A stretch of DNA of 63,408 nt from positions 1 through 63,408 of the forward strand of contig ONBG01000014.1 of assembly GCA_900316015.1 (NCBI GenBank), given 5' to 3'. This stretch comes from an uncultured Prevotella sp. (GTDB lineage Bacteria; Bacteroidota; Bacteroidia; Bacteroidales; Bacteroidaceae). A program made the position numbers and the translations under genes. The notes below the pieces were generated by a model. It made no database searches, was not told the DNA's origin, and saw nothing but the letters and a program-made list of their open reading frames with translations. This document shows positions 44,060 to 52,086 of this stretch, piece after piece (within the stretch, counting starts at the first letter, position 1; each line of letters opens with the position of its first letter).

Positions 44060-45007
44060 ATGCAATCATATAAGCTTATGAATGGACAGAAATTGATATA
44101 CGGGGTCATCGGGACCGGTGCAATTGGGGGCTACTACGGAGGGAAGCTCGCTCATTGCGGCAAAGAGGTACACTTCCTATTCCACAACGACTACGACTAT
44201 GTCAAGAAGCACGGCTTACAGATCAACTCCTGCGACGGGTCGTTCCACTTAGACACCGTCAATGCATATCATAGTACCACCGACATGCCACAGTGCGATG
44301 TGGTACTGGTTTCACTCAAATCGGTCAACAACCATCTACTCCGACAGATGTTACCACCCATACTAAAAGCCGACAGCCTCGTGGTGCTCATCCAGAATGG
44401 TATCGGTGTAGAGAAAGATGTACAAGAGATGTTTCCTGGAGTGCACCTTGCCGCCGGACTGGCTTACATTTGCTCAGCAAAGACAGAGCCCGGGCGTGTA
44501 AACCACCAGTGTTATGGACGCATCAGTCTCGGCAACTACTCCTGCCCTGATGTCAACCGAGTCAAGGCTGTGGTCAATGACTTCATTGATGCGGGCGTGA
44601 AGGCCGACGAAGTGGAATATCGTGAGGCACGATGGAAGAAAGCCGTATGGAACATGACCTTCAACGGTATGAGTGTGGTCCTTAATGCACAGACCAATCA
44701 GCTAATGGACGATCCTGACACGGAAAGACTTCTACACCACCAGATGCTTGAGATCATTCAAGCAGCACAAGCCGTGGGCGTAAAGAATATCACCAAGGAT
44801 TATGCCGATGCCATGCTCGACATGACGCGCAAGATGAAGCCTTATTCCCCCAGCATGAAACTCGACTACGACTTTCATCGCCCCATGGAAATAGGCTATC
44901 TTTACTCATGCCCTATCGAAGAAGCACGTCATGCAGGAGCCTCCATGCCGATGATGGAAATGTTAGAGGCAGAGCTAAAGTTTCTCGACCGCCACAGCCA
45001 ACCTTGA
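44060..45007 (+). CDS. 2-dehydropantoate 2-reductase-like protein
   Basis: A 315-residue ketopantoate reductase family protein. The N-terminal Rossmann motif GVIGTGAIGGYYGGKLAHCG binds NADP; the C-terminal helical domain contains the candidate catalytic lysine in EARWKKAVWNMTFNGMSVVL. PanE makes pantoate for coenzyme A synthesis, but many members of this family act on other 2-keto acids, so the gene symbol is withheld. Two starts are possible (44060 and 44078); the second (MNGQKLIYGV) fits the family better, the first is longer by six codons. It is 27 nt before vsr. Confidence 0.75.
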   Translation: MQSYKLMNGQKLIYGVIGTGAIGGYYGGKLAHCGKEVHFLFHNDYDYVKKHGLQINSCDGSFHLDTVNAYHSTTDMPQCDVVLVSLKSVNNHLLRQMLPPILKADSLVVLIQNGIGVEKDVQEMFPGVHLAAGLAYICSAKTEPGRVNHQCYGRISLGNYSCPDVNRVKAVVNDFIDAGVKADEVEYREARWKKAVWNMTFNGMSVVLNAQTNQLMDDPDTERLLHHQMLEIIQAAQAVGVKNITKDYADAMLDMTRKMKPYSPSMKLDYDFHRPMEIGYLYSCPIEEARHAGASMPMMEMLEAELKFLDRHSQP

Positions 45008-45034
45008 CACAACCCATTTGGAAGGAAGCATACA

Positions 45035-45529
45035 TTGAGAAGTCGTGAACAAACCCACAAAATCATGTCTGCCATACACGGAAAGGACACACGCCCTGAA
45101 CGTATCGTGCGACAATATCTATGGCGCCATGGATTCCGCTATCGGCTCTACAACCCTCGACTACCCGGTCATCCTGATATCGTGTTAAAGAAATACCGTA
45201 CTTGTATCTTCGTTAACGGATGTTTCTGGCATGGACATGAAGGATGCAAATATTTCACACTCCCCAAAACCCATCAGGATTATTGGCTCCAGAAAATCAA
45301 CCGTAACCGTGAGCGCGATTGCAGGGAACAACAGCAACTCGCTCGTATGGGCTGGCATAGTATCACCGTGTGGGAATGCCAGTTGAAGAAGAAGCTGCAG
45401 TCACGTACGCTCGAGTCGCTTGTTTTTACGCTCAACCATATTTTCCTTGAAGATCATTCTGTACCCTATGCAGCTATGGAAGAAGATGGAACTTCACAGA
45501 TGGCCGCAGAACAGATGCCCAAAAGATAG
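45035..45529 (+). CDS. vsr: Very short patch repair endonuclease
   Basis: A 164-residue Vsr endonuclease that nicks T:G mismatches arising from deaminated 5-methylcytosine. Motifs: MSAIHGKDTRPE, PGHPDIVL with the metal ligand Asp48, and FVNGCFWHGHEGCKYF with zinc and catalytic residues (Cys63, His66, His68, Cys71). A TTG at 45035, preceded by GGAAGGA 8 nt upstream, gives the natural N terminus (SREQTHKIM); the ATG at 45065 would cut into it. No cytosine methyltransferase gene is adjacent, although vsr normally travels with one. It lies downstream of the panE-like gene and may share its transcript. Confidence 0.88.
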   Translation: MRSREQTHKIMSAIHGKDTRPERIVRQYLWRHGFRYRLYNPRLPGHPDIVLKKYRTCIFVNGCFWHGHEGCKYFTLPKTHQDYWLQKINRNRERDCREQQQLARMGWHSITVWECQLKKKLQSRTLESLVFTLNHIFLEDHSVPYAAMEEDGTSQMAAEQMPKR

Positions 45530-45619
45530 CGAGCCATCATGAAAAAGAGGAAATAATGCGGAAAGACCTCATCAGAGCAACAGCCCACCGTGCTGGAGGT
45601 AACAACGGAGATCCTTGAC

Positions 45620-45985
45620 TCACGCAAAGAAGCTCACTATCAGAGCAATAATGGCAAGTAAACCTTGCTTGACGAGTATCTTAGGATCACTGGTCAACGC
45701 GCCGAAGAGAGCCACGAGAATGACATAGCCCAAGAGAAGTCTGCACCACAGCAGGTCTTGACTGATCGTGGCAATGATAAGCATCACAGCCAACAGACCG
45801 TTATATATGCCTTGGTTCTTTAGCAGCGTGGAGATATGGTGGTTGCCAAGCTCATCCATTTCAATGTTGAACGTTTTGGAAGTATGCCTGGAGGTTGTCG
45901 CAAAAGTCTCTAAGAATAGAATGTATAAGTGCTCAGCAGCGACGAGCAGGATAAGAATCATTAATAACGTATTCATAACTATCAT
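45620..45985 (-). CDS. DUF1304-family small membrane protein
   Basis: A 121-residue protein with about four membrane segments (NTLLMILILLVAAEHLYIL, GIYNGLLAVMLIIATI, LLLGYVILVALFGAL, LLAIIALIVSFF) and the family hallmark NQGIYNG. The function of DUF1304 is unknown. A promoter -7 element TACCTTTG is on the minus strand at 46007-46000. ATG codons at 45985 and 45976 are both possible starts. It is divergent from the LysE-type exporter gene, and the two may share regulatory sequence. Confidence 0.8.
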   Translation of the reverse strand: MIVMNTLLMILILLVAAEHLYILFLETFATTSRHTSKTFNIEMDELGNHHISTLLKNQGIYNGLLAVMLIIATISQDLLWCRLLLGYVILVALFGALTSDPKILVKQGLLAIIALIVSFFA

Positions 45986-46082
45986 TGTTTTTGAAAGTGC
46001 AAAGGTACTTCAAACAAATGAATTTGAACCCTTTCACATCCACTTTTTCCTATTTAAGAGAACTACTTTCATGAATATTTTA

Positions 46083-46090
46083 TAACTTTG
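46083..46090 (+). promoter_or_regulatory. Promoter -7 element of the LysE-type gene
   Basis: TAACTTTG at 46083-46090, 25 bp before the ATG at 46115; the -33 region is weak. Confidence 0.55.
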
Positions 46091-46114
46091 TTGCAGAAAA
46101 AACAATCAATAAAG

Positions 46115-46705
46115 ATGCCCATTAGACTTATTCCCTCCCTGCTCGCCCTGATCGTCGTATGGGGTTTCACACCTGGTCCAGCAAATATTTACGCCATGGG
46201 CTGCTCCATCCTATATGGACGCCGCCGTACACTAATGATGTGGACTGGCTTACTATGCGGTTTCTCCGTAGCAGCTATTATCGCCGCCATCGTGACCCAT
46301 ATCGTTGGTCCAGCCATGTCACATGGTGTGGCTTACTTGAAATACCTCGGTGGCATCTATATTCTCTGGTTGGCTTTGACCACATTTCGTAACATCCAAA
46401 AAGAGTCTAATGGCGACAACCGCTCATGCACGTTCGCTACGGGTTTCATCGTCCAGTTGACCAATGCCAAGATTATCCTCTTCGACTTCATGGTTTACTC
46501 TGTCTACGTTCTACCCTATTCCTCCCGACTTATCGACCTCTTCTTTGCCGCTGCTCTTCTACTCATCGCCGGGCCTGGAGCCAACTTAGCCTGGCTATTA
46601 GCCGGAGCCACCATGGGCCACTTCTTGAAAAACTATCGTCGGCAAGTCAGTTGGGTAATGGCGGCACTATTGGTTGTATGTGCCGTGATTGTCTTCATAG
46701 GGTAA
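46115..46705 (+). CDS. LysE/RhtB-family exporter
   Basis: A 196-residue inner-membrane protein with about six helices. The N-terminal motif FTPGPANIYAMGCSILYGRR is the hallmark of the LysE/RhtB superfamily, which exports amino acids such as lysine, homoserine or threonine. The substrate cannot be told. The ATG at 46115 is chosen because an upstream frame would start inside the promoter. It stands alone between DUF1304 (divergent) and the GH2 gene, and has no link to the glycan genes that I can see. Confidence 0.82.
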   Translation: MPIRLIPSLLALIVVWGFTPGPANIYAMGCSILYGRRRTLMMWTGLLCGFSVAAIIAAIVTHIVGPAMSHGVAYLKYLGGIYILWLALTTFRNIQKESNGDNRSCTFATGFIVQLTNAKIILFDFMVYSVYVLPYSSRLIDLFFAAALLLIAGPGANLAWLLAGATMGHFLKNYRRQVSWVMAALLVVCAVIVFIG

Positions 46706-46812
46706 ACTGCAATGAGAACACATTCTTTTACATATGAGCATTCAGATGTTTTGACGAATAGTGCCTTCATGCCTCCCAATCATTTTGTCCATCTTTTCTT
46801 TTAGCTTTGTCT

Positions 46813-46844
46813 ATTGTTAAAAGGGATTATTCTCAATAACTTTG
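46813..46844 (+). promoter_or_regulatory. Promoter of the GH2 gene
   Basis: ATTG at 46813-46816, a 20-nt spacer and TAACTTTG at 46837-46844 fit the consensus. Since transcription would start near 46851, the codon at 46842 cannot be the start of the gene. Confidence 0.7.
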
Positions 46845-46868
46845 TGGCGAATATACAACTCTGACTCA

Positions 46869-49667
46869 ATGAAAAGAATCGCATTGACATTATCTTTATG
46901 CTGGTTATTCATCAGTATCCATGCACAGAAATCCATTGACCTGAGTGGTCGTTGGCAATTTCATGAAGGCAGTGAGGAGCTGCCTGCCCAGTTTGATGAC
47001 GCAATCCAATTGCCTGGATCTATGCTCACCAATGGCAAAGGGGATGAAATTTCACTTCAGACTCCTTGGATGATGCAGATCGATGAGCACAATCCTTATT
47101 ACCATGGGACATTCTATGCCAAGTATCGCCAACCTGGGAATATTAAGGTTCCGTTCATCCTGCAACCTGAGAAATACTATGTCGGTCCTGCTTGGTATCA
47201 ACGGATAGTGGAGATCCCCAAGGCATGGAAGGGTCAGATCATCAAACTGAATTTAGAGCGTGCTCATTGGAAGACTGTTGTGTATGTGGATGGCAAGAAC
47301 GCTGGAACGAACAACCGTCTGTGCGCACCCCAAGAATATGATCTTTCTGATTGCCTCACGCCCGGTCGGCATACTTTAAGCATTCTCGTGGATAACAGAA
47401 TCCATGATGTTGATCCCGGGGAGAATGGACATAGCATCAGTGACAACACACAGGGGCTATGGAATGGTATCGTTGGGAATATCAGCCTGAAGGCCTATCC
47501 TCGGGTATGTTTCGACCGAATAGATGTCTATCCTTTGCTGTCAGCCCATACCATCACGGTAAAAATGAATGTGACAAATGCTGGAAAAAAGGTCAAGAAT
47601 GCAGATCTACAGATCGGCGACCAACATTTTCAACAAGTCCTATCTCCTGGAAACAATCATATCGAGAAAACCATTACCATGCCAGAGGGAGTGAAATACT
47701 GGGATGAATTCCATCCAAACCTCTACAAGCTGAGCGTAGCTGTGTCCGTGAAGAAGGAACGGGACGAACGGATGATCAATTATGGCTGTCGTGAATGGGG
47801 GCATCAGGATGGCGCGCTTACCTTGAACGGGCATCCTGTTTTCATGCGCGGAAACGTGGATTGCTGCACGTTCCCCCTCACAGGATATCCCTCTTTTGAC
47901 AAGTCCTATTGGCAACGCGTCTTTAGCGTTTACAAAAACTATGGACTCAACCATGTTAGATTCCATTCTTGGTGCCCACCGGATATAGCCTTCGAGGTAG
48001 CTGACGAGATGGGGATCTATTGCTATGTCGAATGTTCTTCTTGGGCGAACCAGTCGACAACATTAGGGGATGGGAAACCCATCGATGATTTTATCTACCA
48101 AGAATCGGAAGCCATCGTAAAGGCTTATGGTAATCACCCGTCTTTCTGCATGATGTCGTATGGCAACGAACCAGGAGGAGAGAATTGCACGGCTTACCTC
48201 CGCAAGTTCGTTACCTACTGGAAGTCAAAAGACAATCGCAGAATCTACACAACGGCTGCAGGCTGGCCCAATATCGAAGAGAGCGATTGGCTGAGTGACT
48301 CGCACCCACGCATCCAACTTTGGGGTGCAGGATTGAAGAGTATCATTAACTCGCAGGAGCCGTCCACGCGGTACGACTGGTCGAGCTACACTTCGAAGTT
48401 CCGTCAACCTATGATCAGTCATGAGATCGGTCAGTGGTGTGTCTATCCCCGATTTGAGGAAATCAAGAAATATACAGGTGCTTTCAAGGCACATAACTTT
48501 GAGATCTTCCAGGATCGACTCCGCGAGAATCACTTGCTACAGTATGCGGATAGTTTCCTGTTAGCTTCAGGTAAATTGCAGGTGCTTTGCTACAAGGCTG
48601 ATATCGAAGCAGCATTACGGACAAAGAACTTCGGTGGATTCGAGCTACTGGGACTGAATGATTTCCCCGGACAGGGCACTGCCCTGACAGGCGTTGTGGA
48701 TGTATTTTGGGATGACAAAGGTTATGTTACCGGGAAGGAATACCGTCGGTTCTGCAATAGCCTCGTTCCTTTGGCGAGGATGGATAAATTAGTCTTCAAT
48801 AACGACGAGCTTTTCCGTGCAAGTATAGAGATCGCTGATTATCAAGAACCTATCCATGGGGCACAGGTGAGCTGGATGGTGAAAGACCAAGCTGGTAAAC
48901 ACTTGAAGTCAGGTAAATTAGATCCCAAAGACATCAAGATAGGGAATTGCCAGCAGATAGGCAACATTGAATTCCCATTAGACTTTGTGACCACCCCTCA
49001 GCAACTCAATCTTGAGGTCACCATTAATGGCAGAAGCAACGACTGGAATTTCTGGGTGTATCCCCAGCATAAAGTCCAGGCGAGACGGGATATCTTAATC
49101 ACTGACACCCTTGACGCTCAAGCTATCCGAGTATTACATCAAGGGGGAAAGGTGTTGCTGTCATTAGGTCGTGGCAGGGTAAGCAAGGAATACGGCGGAG
49201 ACGTGGTAGTGGGTTTCTCCAGTATTTTCTGGAATACCCTATGGACGAACCATTGTCCACCCCATACCTTGGGTATTCTCTGTGATCCCAATCATCCTGC
49301 ATTCAAGGAGTTTCCGACTACATATCACAGTGATTACCAATGGCAGGATGCGATGAGCCATTCCGATGCGATCCGCTATGACAAGATTTCCAAGGATATC
49401 CGACCGATTGTTCGCATCATCGACGATTGGTTCACGGCTCGCCCCTTGGCAATGGTCTTCGAGGTAAAGGTTGGCAAAGGATCCATAATCGTTTCTGGTG
49501 CAGACTTGATGAATGATCTGGAAAAACGGACATCAGCCCGTCAACTCCGTAAGAGCCTGATAGATTATATGTCGAGTACCAACTTTAAGCCGGCAGTATC
49601 TGTCGAGATAGATACATTACAAAAACTCTTTTTAAACATACAGAATCCGACTAACAAGAAGGATTAA
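46869..49667 (+). CDS. Glycoside hydrolase family 2 enzyme
   Basis: A 932-residue exported GH2 protein (signal peptide ending SIHAQ). The sugar-binding jelly roll (IDLSGRWQFHEGSEELPAQF), the immunoglobulin-like sandwich and the TIM barrel follow in order. The acid/base Glu is Glu434 in MSYGNEPGGEN and the nucleophile is probably Glu519 in MISHEIGQWC. GH2 contains beta-galactosidases, beta-mannosidases and beta-glucuronidases, and the substrate is not clear; the active-site environment HEIGQW is unlike LacZ. The long C-terminal part (about 610-932) forms additional beta domains. It is a single-gene unit that converges with the symporter gene. Confidence 0.88.
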   Translation: MKRIALTLSLCWLFISIHAQKSIDLSGRWQFHEGSEELPAQFDDAIQLPGSMLTNGKGDEISLQTPWMMQIDEHNPYYHGTFYAKYRQPGNIKVPFILQPEKYYVGPAWYQRIVEIPKAWKGQIIKLNLERAHWKTVVYVDGKNAGTNNRLCAPQEYDLSDCLTPGRHTLSILVDNRIHDVDPGENGHSISDNTQGLWNGIVGNISLKAYPRVCFDRIDVYPLLSAHTITVKMNVTNAGKKVKNADLQIGDQHFQQVLSPGNNHIEKTITMPEGVKYWDEFHPNLYKLSVAVSVKKERDERMINYGCREWGHQDGALTLNGHPVFMRGNVDCCTFPLTGYPSFDKSYWQRVFSVYKNYGLNHVRFHSWCPPDIAFEVADEMGIYCYVECSSWANQSTTLGDGKPIDDFIYQESEAIVKAYGNHPSFCMMSYGNEPGGENCTAYLRKFVTYWKSKDNRRIYTTAAGWPNIEESDWLSDSHPRIQLWGAGLKSIINSQEPSTRYDWSSYTSKFRQPMISHEIGQWCVYPRFEEIKKYTGAFKAHNFEIFQDRLRENHLLQYADSFLLASGKLQVLCYKADIEAALRTKNFGGFELLGLNDFPGQGTALTGVVDVFWDDKGYVTGKEYRRFCNSLVPLARMDKLVFNNDELFRASIEIADYQEPIHGAQVSWMVKDQAGKHLKSGKLDPKDIKIGNCQQIGNIEFPLDFVTTPQQLNLEVTINGRSNDWNFWVYPQHKVQARRDILITDTLDAQAIRVLHQGGKVLLSLGRGRVSKEYGGDVVVGFSSIFWNTLWTNHCPPHTLGILCDPNHPAFKEFPTTYHSDYQWQDAMSHSDAIRYDKISKDIRPIVRIIDDWFTARPLAMVFEVKVGKGSIIVSGADLMNDLEKRTSARQLRKSLIDYMSSTNFKPAVSVEIDTLQKLFLNIQNPTNKKD

Positions 49668-49767
49668 ATAATCATCGCAGGCTTCGGTCTGTGGTGATCG
49701 CATTGATGGAAAACAGTATTAAACCATTGGAAACCTTCTATTAGAGAATGATTGACGCTTTTCTCTC

Positions 49768-51018
49768 TTAACGCTTCAGATCTTTGTCTGTCATTGCTGC
49801 CACACAGGAATCCGACCACACATTTTCCGCAGTCTCTACCATGTCGATAATAGTGTAGATCGGTAGGATGACGCCCATGATGCCTACTGGAGCACCCTGT
49901 CCAGTCATCAGCGAGAGTGTAAGGAAGTAGCAGCCCATGGGTACACCGGCATTGCCAATGGCAGAGACCACGGCAATAAGAAGCCACAGCAGCATCATCG
50001 ACAAGGTGAGATGGGTTCCGCCGTTCTGCATCACAAAGAGGGAGGTAACGAGGATGAAAGCAGCGCAACCATTCATGTTAATGGTGGTGCAAATAGGCAA
50101 TACAAAGCGCGAAACCTTTGGGGATACGCCTGCACGCTTTTCCGCTGTATCCATGGTTACGGGCAGTGTGGCTGCCGAGCTCTTGGTGAAGAATGCCATC
50201 AGCACGGCAGGCAGCATACGACTTAAGTGACGTATGGGGTTGATGCCCCGTACCAGGAGGAAGAGCGGAAGAATAACAAAGAACTGCAGGACGTTGCCTC
50301 CTAGGATAACCGCCACATAACGACCTAACGAGTTGGCTACGACCCCTGCCGATACCTGTGCACTGAGCTGCGCAGCAAAGGCAAGGATGCCTAAAGGCAG
50401 GACCCAGATGAGGGCACGAATGAGCATAAAGAGAATGTCTTGCAAGCCTAACAGCAGATTCATCACCGTGTCTCGACGAGGGCTTGCCGGCATCTTCGCC
50501 AGGGCAATACCCACAGCGGCAGCAACAAGCAGTAGCGAGAGCACATTAGCCTCTAAGAAAGGCTGTACGAGGTTGTTGGGTATCACCGAAAGAATATGGT
50601 CATAATAAGTCTCTCCGCCTAATGTCTTGGGGATAGACGCTTGCCCTCCAGCAACCATCTGGGCGGGTAAGTTGCCAGGGCGGATAAGCAGGTAGAGGAT
50701 GAGACCCACGGCTGCGGCGGCGATGGTGGTAAGCAGCGTGTAGGTCACGGCATGACGGAAGATGCGCCCCGTATCCTTCTGTGTACCGATGGAAGCCAAC
50801 GTAGTTGTGATGGCCAACACGATGGTGGGCACAGCGAGGAACTGGAACAGGCGGGTGTAAACAGTGGCGATGAACGTCATCAGTGCGTTGAGCCCCTGCT
50901 GCCCCAACATACCGAGTACAGCACCTACGACAAGGGCTCCAATCCAAAGTACGAGCTGCCGCCGGTTCTTCACTACATTCTGATTGACTTGCGTGTTATC
51001 TTGACTTACTTGATCCAT
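49768..51018 (-). CDS. Dicarboxylate/amino acid:cation symporter
   Basis: A 416-residue DAACS (glutamate/aspartate transporter fold) protein with about eight membrane helices and two re-entrant hairpins. Diagnostic motifs are the serine-rich hairpin FFTKSSAATLPVTMD and the TM7 motif TTINMNGCAAF (equivalent to NMDGT), followed by the hairpin GNAGVPMGCYF. It takes up glutamate, aspartate, C4-dicarboxylates or serine/threonine with Na+ or H+; GVPMG favours amino acids or dicarboxylates but does not decide. No promoter is clear in the 236-bp gap shared with the chelatase operon. Confidence 0.88.
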   Translation of the reverse strand: MDQVSQDNTQVNQNVVKNRRQLVLWIGALVVGAVLGMLGQQGLNALMTFIATVYTRLFQFLAVPTIVLAITTTLASIGTQKDTGRIFRHAVTYTLLTTIAAAAVGLILYLLIRPGNLPAQMVAGGQASIPKTLGGETYYDHILSVIPNNLVQPFLEANVLSLLLVAAAVGIALAKMPASPRRDTVMNLLLGLQDILFMLIRALIWVLPLGILAFAAQLSAQVSAGVVANSLGRYVAVILGGNVLQFFVILPLFLLVRGINPIRHLSRMLPAVLMAFFTKSSAATLPVTMDTAEKRAGVSPKVSRFVLPICTTINMNGCAAFILVTSLFVMQNGGTHLTLSMMLLWLLIAVVSAIGNAGVPMGCYFLTLSLMTGQGAPVGIMGVILPIYTIIDMVETAENVWSDSCVAAMTDKDLKR

Positions 51019-51198
51019 AGAAATCCTTTTTACTATTCTTCTAACGTAGGAGGACTGGGAAATATTTTATAGAGATGTTCTTCTCATTGATCATCGGTCG
51101 ATTTTGTGCAAGAATATCAGCATACAACCCACCACTGTACCCTTTTTCTCACCATTTCTAATGATTTCCCTGCTTTTTTAAAACCCTATTTTTCGGTA

Positions 51199-51229
51199 TT
51201 GTATAGAATGGACCACATCCTTAACTTTG
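51199..51229 (+). promoter_or_regulatory. Promoter of the chelatase-receptor operon
   Basis: TTG at 51199-51201, a 20-nt spacer and TAACTTTG at 51222-51229. The leader to the ATG at 51255 is only about 20 nt, which leaves no space for a cobalamin riboswitch. Confidence 0.72.
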
Positions 51230-51254
51230 CACTTGAATTTTTAACAAGTGGAAT

Positions 51255-52079
51255 ATGAGAAGACTTTTATTATTAATCTGCATGATTCTATCTTTCTCTG
51301 AGGTATCCTTGTCAGAGAATAAGAGAGCGATTTTAATGGTGCATTATGGAACTGCGAATGATACAAGTAGAGCCAGGAACCTCGATGTCTTGAACAAAAA
51401 GGTAGCGGAAGCTTTCCCGGGATATAAGGTCGTAGAGGCTTATTCCTCCAATATGGTGATCGAGGCTCTTGCCAAACGGGGGATTCAAAAGGATCATATC
51501 CGAGAATCGCTACAGAAGTTGCGACAGCAAGGATATACAGATGTGACCATTCAGACTTCCGATCTGCTTGATGGCGTAATGACCGCCTTGATTGACGATG
51601 TCGCAAGAGAAATGCGGTCGGATTTTGACACAATCCGTATTGGGAGACCCCTGCTTTGGGGACTGGATGACTGTAGATGGATCACAAAGGTGCTAACTAC
51701 ACGCATCTCAGCCGGATCCAACGGTATTGTCTTCTTAGTGGGACATGGAACGGAAGGACCAGCCAACGCTATTTATTCTGAACTGGATTATGTATTGCAG
51801 GATATGGGACATAAAAATTATCATGTCGTTACCATTGAAGGATATCCCAATTTTGATAATGCCGTAAAAATCCTAAAAGAAGAGGATCACAAACAGGTCA
51901 CCCTTTACCCACTTCTGATGGTTGCAGGTAATCATGCCGTGAAGGATATCAACGGAAATTGGAGACAAGAACTCACGGAGATGGGATACCAAGTGCAGGT
52001 CATACAGGAAGGCCTTGGCTCCATAAAAGAAGTTCAGGACCATTTGATCTCTCAAATTAGAAAATTAATCAATCAGTAA
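51255..52079 (+). CDS. Exported CbiK-type metal chelatase
   Basis: A 274-residue class II chelatase of the CbiK (sirohydrochlorin cobaltochelatase) family. Unlike cytoplasmic CbiK it starts with a signal peptide (MRRLLLLICMILSFSEVSLS), so it is exported. Metal-ligand residues are retained: His164 in LVGHGTEGPAN, Glu195 in VTIEGYPN and His227 in LMVAGNHAVKDI; the N-terminal motif is RAILMVHYGTANDTSRARN. Periplasmic CbiK proteins are known in Desulfovibrio, where a heme-binding or metal-transport role has been proposed. Here it begins an operon with a TonB-dependent receptor (7 nt) and a PepSY membrane protein. No other cobalamin gene is present. It may insert or remove a metal in a tetrapyrrole taken up by the receptor. 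Confidence 0.85.
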   Translation: MRRLLLLICMILSFSEVSLSENKRAILMVHYGTANDTSRARNLDVLNKKVAEAFPGYKVVEAYSSNMVIEALAKRGIQKDHIRESLQKLRQQGYTDVTIQTSDLLDGVMTALIDDVAREMRSDFDTIRIGRPLLWGLDDCRWITKVLTTRISAGSNGIVFLVGHGTEGPANAIYSELDYVLQDMGHKNYHVVTIEGYPNFDNAVKILKEEDHKQVTLYPLLMVAGNHAVKDINGNWRQELTEMGYQVQVIQEGLGSIKEVQDHLISQIRKLINQ

Positions 52080-52086
52080 GGAAAAC

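Noticed and set aside
51019-51254. Cobalamin riboswitch before the exported chelatase
   Set aside because: The predicted transcript leader is about 20 nt and no B12-box-like sequence was seen in the gap.
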